A stretch of 53,233 nt of DNA, taken from positions 1 through 53,233 of the forward strand of contig JAGRIE010000027.1 of the NCBI GenBank assembly GCA_020443425.1, given 5' to 3'. The notes below the pieces were generated by a model. It was not told the DNA's origin and ran no database searches. It saw only the letters and a program-made list of their open reading frames with translations. Within the stretch, counting starts at the first letter, position 1, and each line of letters begins with the position of its first letter. Below are positions 47,675 through 53,233 of this stretch, in pieces. The position numbers and the translations under genes are program-made. The DNA comes from Halioglobus sp. Its GTDB lineage: Bacteria; Pseudomonadota; Gammaproteobacteria; Pseudomonadales; Halieaceae.

Positions 47675-49297
47675 TTGAAAGCTATTGTTCATATAGGCGC
47701 TGAAACAACATACGCCAGTTCCATACAGCAGTTTCTGTATATTAACAGGAAAAAACTTCGAAAAGCCGGATACCATTTTCTCCAGAGTGCAGGGGAAAAG
47801 GATAGCCGATCGCTACCGGCATACTGTGTCAGCGCCGAAAAAATCGACGACTACTTCCTGGCTGAAGGCATCAAGAATGCCCGCGAGCGGGAGGCTTTCA
47901 AGACCCATTTTATCAGTGAATTTGAAGCCGAATTGCGCGATCTCCCCGATGCTGTTCATACCGTGTTGATCTCCAGTGAGCACTTTCATTCGCGGATCGT
48001 GTCAGCCACTGATATTGGCAATGTACACCAGTTGCTGTCCGCCCATTTTGATGAGATCAAAATCGTCTGTTATCTGCGGGAGCAGGTGACAATGTGTGCC
48101 AGGAGCTATTCGACATTTCTGAGATCTGGTGGCACACATTCCTTTGGAAAATACCTGGAGGAGTGCAGGCCAGGTAATGCCCGGTACAATTACTGGGACA
48201 TGCTGGAAAACTGGGAGCGATACTTCGGTGCCGATGCACTGAATGTGTCGCTGTTTGCGAAAGAGAGTCTTCTGAATGGGGATTTGCTGGACGATTTCAC
48301 TGCGAAAATTGATCATTCCTTTCTGGGTGAGCTCGATAAAACGGTGCAAATCGAAAATGTGTCACTGCGTCCGACAGGTCAGGTGCTGTCCAGAGCGGTG
48401 AACCTGGTGTTTCCCGCGAAGTCCAGAGTTCCAAAAATTGCGGCGTTCAGGGTTGCTTGTCAACAGCTTATCGCCGACCGGATGACAGGTCGGGGGCAGC
48501 AGCCTGACCTGAACACATGGCAGGCGATCTACAACAGTTTTCAGGATTCTAATGAACGTCTGCGCCAGAAATACTTTCCAGGTATTGATACCCCGTTCAT
48601 CGAGCCCTTTGAGATGGAGGTGCCCCGAAATGCCATCGATGAAGAGTTCACGGAACTGCTTTTTGATATCGTCGCCCTAACGAAGGAAAGTGGTGTCGAT
48701 ATGGAGATGCCGCGGTTTTATGCGCGACTATGGAGTGTCATATCCGACTGTGTAACGGAAATGGAAGGCTTCCAGGGTGGAGTCAGATCGAGCCCACCTC
48801 CCGTTACCCTGGATGTGAGGGATGGGCATCTGTTGAAAGACATCGCACTGAAGATAGAGAAAAGTAACCCGCAGGCCACATTTAAACTCATGACACTGGC
48901 CAGCCGGGTGTTGCCGACCGCGCCGGTCGTGAAGAGGACCCTGCAGCGTTATGCTGGAAATGATGGGGCCGGACCTAAATCCATTTTTTTTGTCACCTAC
49001 CACGGTGGCCGTAAGCCCACTGACCCCAATGAATATCGGCAGCTGGATGAACGATTTGGTCGCTGGCTGGGCTCGTTAGACATACCATCGGGAAGTTCAA
49101 TGGTAGCCGTCAAAGACAACAAAGTGTTGCGAGGCGAGAGTATTCTGCCGAGTACCGACCCGTCGGCGATGGTGGGATACACGATTTTCCAGGCCACTTC
49201 TCTGGAAGAGGCCATCGTCATCGCCGAGCAATGCCCTCATCTGGAAACAGGGGGAACCGTAGAAGTGTCCGAGATATCTGCGCTGGGTACACCGTGA
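47675..49297 (+). CDS. Sulfotransferase-like protein with C-terminal YCII-like domain (second copy)
   Basis: A 540-residue protein with the same layout as that at 41391-42848. The N-terminal sulfotransferase-like region begins KAIVHIGAETTYASSIQQFL, and the 3' segment reads CYLREQVTMCARSYSTFL. A helical middle region and a C-terminal YCII-like domain (GYTIFQATSLEEAIVIAEQCPHLE, GGTVEV) follow. The PAPS-loop lysine and glycines found in the first copy (GLGKTGSS) are lost here (GAETTYASS), so cofactor binding may be gone. The start is TTG with AAGGA upstream; no ATG is available near. It lies between GT61 and a GT2-GT4 gene, suggesting a surface-glycan role. GC content is lower than in neighbouring genes. 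Confidence 0.72.
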   Translation: MKAIVHIGAETTYASSIQQFLYINRKKLRKAGYHFLQSAGEKDSRSLPAYCVSAEKIDDYFLAEGIKNAREREAFKTHFISEFEAELRDLPDAVHTVLISSEHFHSRIVSATDIGNVHQLLSAHFDEIKIVCYLREQVTMCARSYSTFLRSGGTHSFGKYLEECRPGNARYNYWDMLENWERYFGADALNVSLFAKESLLNGDLLDDFTAKIDHSFLGELDKTVQIENVSLRPTGQVLSRAVNLVFPAKSRVPKIAAFRVACQQLIADRMTGRGQQPDLNTWQAIYNSFQDSNERLRQKYFPGIDTPFIEPFEMEVPRNAIDEEFTELLFDIVALTKESGVDMEMPRFYARLWSVISDCVTEMEGFQGGVRSSPPPVTLDVRDGHLLKDIALKIEKSNPQATFKLMTLASRVLPTAPVVKRTLQRYAGNDGAGPKSIFFVTYHGGRKPTDPNEYRQLDERFGRWLGSLDIPSGSSMVAVKDNKVLRGESILPSTDPSAMVGYTIFQATSLEEAIVIAEQCPHLETGGTVEVSEISALGTP

Positions 49298-49420
49298 GAT
49301 GCCTCCACAGGGGCGGCTCCGCATTTAGCGTAACAACCATTGGATTTTGGAATCGAAACCTGGCCCGCGCCTAGCAGCGCATCGGTCAACTCTAGAGATA
49401 TAAGTGAGGTTAATTACAGA

Positions 49421-49813
49421 ATGTTACCCAAGAATCGAAAACTCCGGTATGTGAAGGACAGGGCATCCAATGCATATTGGCTGCTGAAACAGGGGGATTT
49501 CAAACGTTTTCTGGAACGGCTGACCGGTGAGGTCGAGTTCCAGCTGGGCAGCGTGCGAGACCGGGTAATCACGTATGCCGAAGCTCGCAGCCAGGGGCAG
49601 TTGAGTCTTCAATCGCAGCCCAGCCAGGAGGCCCCCGCGGCTGTTCCCGACCTTGATTCGGAGTATATCGACAGGAGGAAAATCCTGCCTCCAAGTTACA
49701 GACCCACACAGTTCAAGCGTGTTGCCCCGGTTGCCATGCAGGCAGATGCAGAGGAAGTCAAAGCCGAGTTGCGAGCGATACTGTCCTCTTTCAATGTTCG
49801 AGAGAGAGGCTAG
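49421..49813 (+). CDS. Small protein of unknown function in the glycan cluster
   Basis: A 130-residue soluble protein, basic at the N-terminus (LPKNRKLRYVKDRASNAYWL) and with a disordered, Gln/Pro/Ser-rich middle (about 75-100). The C-terminal helix is acidic (ADAEEVKAELRAILSSF). No family is recognised. The ATG at 49421 is preferred because the upstream TTG start at 49340 adds unconserved sequence. It ends 6 bp before the glycosyltransferase, and the close spacing suggests translational coupling and possibly a shared function. Confidence 0.6.
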   Translation: MLPKNRKLRYVKDRASNAYWLLKQGDFKRFLERLTGEVEFQLGSVRDRVITYAEARSQGQLSLQSQPSQEAPAAVPDLDSEYIDRRKILPPSYRPTQFKRVAPVAMQADAEEVKAELRAILSSFNVRERG

Positions 49814-49819
49814 GAATCC

Positions 49820-51949
49820 ATGTCAAATACGGTAAGCATCACAGCGGTAACGGTCACTTTCAATGGTATGGCCTTTCTCGAGGGTTTTCTCAACTCCCTA
49901 TTTGCGACAGACCAGCAGGGCATCCATCTTGAGGTCATTCTGGTCGACAATGGTTCTACGGATGGCACTGTCCAGTGGGTGAGAGAGAATTTTCCGCAGG
50001 TCAGGGTGATCGAGAACGACGAGAACAATTACGCCAAGGCGCTGAATGTAGCGATCGCGAACTCTGCCAGCGACTTTGTTGCGATTACCAATAATGACGC
50101 CACAGTGCACCCGGATTGGTTGCAGGGCTTCCTTACAGTCTTCCGCCGCGACGACAAAATCGGTGCAGTGCAGAGCAAGATATTGTTCTCCGATTCCAAC
50201 CGAATCAACAGTGTGGGTGTACAGGAGGTCGAGCACTTTTATTTCGGCGATATCGGCTTCGACCTGGAGGACTCGTCGCGCTATTCAAAACCAAAAGAGC
50301 GCGAGTATGTCACTGGCGGCTCGGTGATGTTCCGTCGCACCTGTCTCGAGGATGTTGGGCCATGGGACGAAGAGTTCATCATGTTCATGGAAGATGTCGA
50401 TTACAGCGCCAGATGCCGGGCAAAAGGATGGAAACTGTGGTACTCGCCCAGCAGTATTCTCTATCACCAGTACCATGGCAGCAGTTCACAGGCACTCTGT
50501 GAGTACTTCTGTACGCGAAATCGATTGCGATTTGTCGCCAAACACTTCCCGCTGGAATTGGTGGCCTGCATACCGACTTCCCACTTTTTCCAAAAGGGCG
50601 AACTCGATAATCTGTACCGTTCGCTGCTCCATGCCGTGCAGGAGATGACCACTTGCCACGATGCCGCCACTGTGAAGCAAGTGCTGCAGGAACTCAGGGC
50701 CCGCTTGCCCGAGTACCTGGGTGACGTTGGCACCTATATGTTCTTCTCCCATCTGGAGGTCCTGTTGGGGTTGCGCAAGATCCGTGTTGGTATCTACGAT
50801 CATGCCGGGCATTTTGCCGGCGGCGGCCAGCGGTATGTGGCGGAGATGGCTGATCACATGCAGGACCGCTACGATGTAGGTTATATATTTAATAACGATG
50901 TGGAATTGAGTGAGTACAAGGACTGGTTTGACCTGAATCTGGACAGGTGCTCCATGAAGATCATCAAGATCCCATTCTTTGAGGATCGCAATCGCTATAC
51001 GGCCGATGAGGGTATGGTACTCGGAGAGCGCACCAACCCATTTGATATCATCGCCAAAGAAACACTCAATTACGATATCTTCATCAACGCCAATATGCTG
51101 GGCAAGGTAAACCCGCTGTCGGCAGTGTCTATTTTCGTCTGTCATTTCCCTGATCAGGAGCGGACACGCTTTTTCCAGGTGGATAAATACGATCACCTGG
51201 TTATCAACGGCGACTACACCGGGGAGTGGGTCAAGCGTCGGTGGAATATGGAGCCGACGAGAAAACTGTATCCGCCGGTAAATATGTACAACCCCCAAAG
51301 CAACCCTGACGACAAGGAGAAAATCATTCTCTCTGTGTCCCGGTTCGAAATCAGCGGCAGTAAAAAACAGGTCGAAATGATCAATACGTTTGCCGAGATG
51401 GTTCGCCAGTACCCGGAAGAGACCCGCGACTGGAAACTGATGCTGGTCGGTGGTAGTACGCCGGGCAACACTTATATCGAAGAGGTTGAGCGGGCGATTG
51501 CCAATGCCAATTGTAATATCGAATACAAGGCCAATGCCGCGGTCAGCGAGATTCGGGATTTCTACCGCCGCGCGGCGATTTTCTGGCATGCCTGTGGCCT
51601 GGATGAAGAACGCCCTGAGCGGGTCGAGCATTTCGGCATGACCACCGTTGAGTCCATGCAGAACTGTTGTGTACCTATCGTTATCGATGGAGGTGGGCAG
51701 CGGGAGATTGTTGAACACGGTGATTCCGGTTTCCGTTTCTCCACGCTTGAGGAGTTGATGGCGCTCAGCCTGACTGTGATGGGTGACCGGCACCAGTGTC
51801 GGCGGATGGCCGAGCGGGCGTACCGGCGCAGCGGCCAGTTCAATCGCAAGGTATTCCGTGAGAATCTTGACAGGCTGCTCGCTGATGCTGAACTGCAACT
51901 GCTCGGCCAGGATGTGTTGCCGCGTCCCTCTGCCAGCGAAGCAGCTTAA
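49820..51949 (+). CDS. Two-domain glycosyltransferase (GT2 plus GT4)
   Basis: A 709-residue bifunctional enzyme. The first half (about 5-300) is a GT2 domain: AVTVTFNG, LVDNGSTDGTV, TNNDATVHPDW with the metal-binding Asp, then VTGGSVMFRRTCLEDVGPWDE and FMEDVDYSARCRAKGW. The second half (about 320-700) is a GT-B domain of the GT4 type: YDHAGHFAGGGQRY near its start and EHFGMTTVESMQNCCVPIV with the EX7E motif near its end. It should add two different sugars to a growing surface glycan. A decayed GT4 fragment follows 24 bp after the stop. The ATG at 49820 lies 6 bp past the upstream gene. Confidence 0.9.
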   Translation: MSNTVSITAVTVTFNGMAFLEGFLNSLFATDQQGIHLEVILVDNGSTDGTVQWVRENFPQVRVIENDENNYAKALNVAIANSASDFVAITNNDATVHPDWLQGFLTVFRRDDKIGAVQSKILFSDSNRINSVGVQEVEHFYFGDIGFDLEDSSRYSKPKEREYVTGGSVMFRRTCLEDVGPWDEEFIMFMEDVDYSARCRAKGWKLWYSPSSILYHQYHGSSSQALCEYFCTRNRLRFVAKHFPLELVACIPTSHFFQKGELDNLYRSLLHAVQEMTTCHDAATVKQVLQELRARLPEYLGDVGTYMFFSHLEVLLGLRKIRVGIYDHAGHFAGGGQRYVAEMADHMQDRYDVGYIFNNDVELSEYKDWFDLNLDRCSMKIIKIPFFEDRNRYTADEGMVLGERTNPFDIIAKETLNYDIFINANMLGKVNPLSAVSIFVCHFPDQERTRFFQVDKYDHLVINGDYTGEWVKRRWNMEPTRKLYPPVNMYNPQSNPDDKEKIILSVSRFEISGSKKQVEMINTFAEMVRQYPEETRDWKLMLVGGSTPGNTYIEEVERAIANANCNIEYKANAAVSEIRDFYRRAAIFWHACGLDEERPERVEHFGMTTVESMQNCCVPIVIDGGGQREIVEHGDSGFRFSTLEELMALSLTVMGDRHQCRRMAERAYRRSGQFNRKVFRENLDRLLADAELQLLGQDVLPRPSASEAA

Positions 51950-51973
51950 AGCAGAGGCGACCGTTGTTGCCCC

Positions 51974-52140
51974 TTGAGGCTGTTACTCAATGCTAAAGCA
52001 TTGTGTCCGTCTTTAACCGGCGTCGGCAACTACACCTACCACCTGCTGAACAGTTTCTGCAGGGAGGCAATGTAGGGGAGGTGAACTGCTTCTCGGGCAG
52101 CCACTGGTTGCTCGGCGTCGAACAACTGGCCAGCACCTGA
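51974..52140 (+). pseudogene. Frameshifted N-terminal remnant of a GT4 glycosyltransferase
   Basis: A plus-strand frame from TTG 51974 reads MRLLLNAKALCPSLTGVGNY, then TYHLLNSF, the typical opening of a GT4 enzyme (S/PLTGVGxYTYxLL). It is closed by a TAG near 52069. A second plus-strand frame, shifted by one base, continues coherently with GNVGEVNCFSGSHWLLGVEQ until TGA 52138-52140. A single frameshift at about 52060-52070 would join the two parts. The rest of the enzyme is missing, because rapA ends at 52142 on the other strand. This is a broken gene fragment recognised by eye. Confidence 0.6.
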
Positions 52141-52141
52141 T

Positions 52142-53233
52142 TCAGGTGGTGATAATCAGCCTCAGCGCCTGTAGCTGCAGGTTTGCGTGCCGGATATGCA
52201 CGGCGCACTCCTCGATGCGGAACGCGAGATGGTCGAGTTCCTCCTGGCGGATAGAGGGATTGACCGCGCGCAGTGCACGGAGTCTATCCAGTTCTGCGCT
52301 GAGCGTATCGCGCATTGTCTGCTCGGCGCTGGCCAGGATCTCCTGCTGACGCGCTTCGGCCTGGGCTGAGGCCAGCGCCATCTTGGCTTCCACTTCAGTG
52401 CCCACCTGCTTGATGATGGCGAGGGCGGTGGGCTTCTTCACTTTCTCAATGAGTTGGTTGAGCCGCTCGTGCGGTACGATGTCAGCGAGATCCTTGCCGC
52501 GGGCGTCTACCAACAGGCGCATCGGGCGCAACGGAAGAAAACGCTGCAGTTGCAGCTCCCTGGGCGCGACGCAATTTACCGTGTAGATCACTTCGAGCAA
52601 CATGGTGCCCGGCGGCACGCCTTTCAGGGTGATGGTCCCCAGCGCGGCGTTGCCGAGTTCGGTTGACTGCACCATCTCCATCGCTTCCAGCACCATGGGG
52701 TGTTCCCAGGTCAGGAACTCCATATCTTCGCGCGCCAGTGCTTTCTCGCGGCTGAAAGTAATTGTCGTGCCGTCTTCTCGCACACCGGGGAAATAGCCGG
52801 TGAGCATGTGCTCGGACGGGCGCAGTATCAGGGTGTGGTCAGAGTGGTGTTCCTGGTCGACGCCAAAGGTTTCGCACAGGGCTTCGAGATAACCAGTGAG
52901 GTCATCATTGGACTCGATCGCCAGTATCTCTTCTATCAGGGTTTCGGCTATCGGCTTTTTACAGGAGTTGCGTTCCAGCAGCTTGTCGCGGCCCTCGCGC
53001 AATTCCTTGCGGGTTTTTTCCGTGAACGACGCGCTGTCGGACAGCAGGGTTCCGAATGCCTCGGTGCGCCGGTTGAGTTCAGTGAGAAGGCGTTCCTCGA
53101 ACGCTTCAAAAATCATATATCCGGCAGAGCAGCTTTCCCGGAACAGGTTTAAACCCTGGTCATACCATTCGAAAAGCGACTGTTGGGCCGTGCCCTCCAG
53201 GTAAGGGACGTGGATATCGACATTGCTGTTCTG
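52142..53233 (-). CDS. rapA: RNA polymerase-associated protein RapA, C-terminal part
   Basis: The gene runs off the right edge; 363 C-terminal residues are present. The block VDIHVPYLEGTAQQSLFEWY at the edge is a RapA signature after the helicase core. The C-terminal region follows, with RPSEHMLTGYFPGVREDGTT, REDMEFLTWEHPM and LRALRAVNPSIRQEELDHL. RapA is a Swi2/Snf2-type ATPase that binds RNA polymerase and helps it recycle after transcription. The ATPase and N-terminal domains lie outside the window. The stop is at 52142-52144, within 2 bp of the decayed GT4 fragment on the opposite strand. Confidence 0.95.
   Translation of the reverse strand, partial: QNSNVDIHVPYLEGTAQQSLFEWYDQGLNLFRESCSAGYMIFEAFEERLLTELNRRTEAFGTLLSDSASFTEKTRKELREGRDKLLERNSCKKPIAETLIEEILAIESNDDLTGYLEALCETFGVDQEHHSDHTLILRPSEHMLTGYFPGVREDGTTITFSREKALAREDMEFLTWEHPMVLEAMEMVQSTELGNAALGTITLKGVPPGTMLLEVIYTVNCVAPRELQLQRFLPLRPMRLLVDARGKDLADIVPHERLNQLIEKVKKPTALAIIKQVGTEVEAKMALASAQAEARQQEILASAEQTMRDTLSAELDRLRALRAVNPSIRQEELDHLAFRIEECAVHIRHANLQLQALRLIITT

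Overview
The window reads as a chromosomal segment of a GC-rich, free-living gammaproteobacterium. The evidence is a gammaproteobacterial Cpx-type operon (cpxR, cpxA and a divergent cpxP-like gene), mnmC, hrpA, rapA, dusA, a type-B transaldolase, an HsbR/HsbA-like pair, and tRNA-Ala(GGC) with an encoded CCA end. A PEP-CTERM protein, a TonB receptor under a TPP riboswitch, and a catabolic block rich in SDR and NTF2-like genes suggest a marine lineage such as Halieaceae. That placement is inference; no 16S gene is present.

Bases 1-9063 are a catabolic island. It holds a broken 2-oxoacid dehydrogenase E2 gene with two E3-binding domains, a Zn-ribbon/OB protein paired with a lipid-transfer-type thiolase, a Rieske oxygenase alpha subunit, three SDRs, two paralogous FMN split-barrel proteins and two small NTF2-fold proteins, one with the EDPxG signature of ketosteroid isomerases. 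The set suits CoA-dependent breakdown of a hydrophobic cyclic substrate, but the substrate cannot be named. A 22-bp palindrome between the two divergent transcription units is a candidate repressor operator.

Bases 9064-26000 hold a decayed SGNH-acyltransferase tail, a polytopic membrane protein, the Cpx system with a CpxR-like box and three spaced CTTAAC repeats, a PreP-like M16 protease, a tightly overlapping trio (coiled-coil exported protein, MnmC, glutaminyl cyclase), a MaoC hydratase and the HrpA helicase. At 26000-28100 lies a compact RiPP locus. An ECF-sigma-like promoter precedes a secreted precursor with seven EGxCG motifs, an MNIO (DUF692) modifying enzyme and its DUF2063 partner, all overlapping end to end.

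Bases 28174-41013 carry mlaA, a degenerate-receiver HsbR-like phosphatase with its STAS partner, dusA-tal-terB, and a thiamine-uptake neighbourhood (TPP riboswitch and TonB receptor, PnuC/PnuT-type permease, lipoprotein, and a 2OG-Fe oxygenase inserted between). They also hold a protein with two NTF2 domains, gltX, a truncated GST remnant and a SlyD-like prolyl isomerase.

Bases 41391-53233 are a surface-glycan region. Two unusual proteins fuse a sulfotransferase-like N-terminus to a C-terminal YCII-like domain. They are accompanied by a GT61 enzyme, a GT2-GT4 double glycosyltransferase, a frameshifted GT4 remnant, the tRNA gene, a PEP-CTERM protein and, at the right edge, the C-terminal part of rapA. 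At least four decayed or interrupted genes in the window suggest active gene turnover in the accessory parts.
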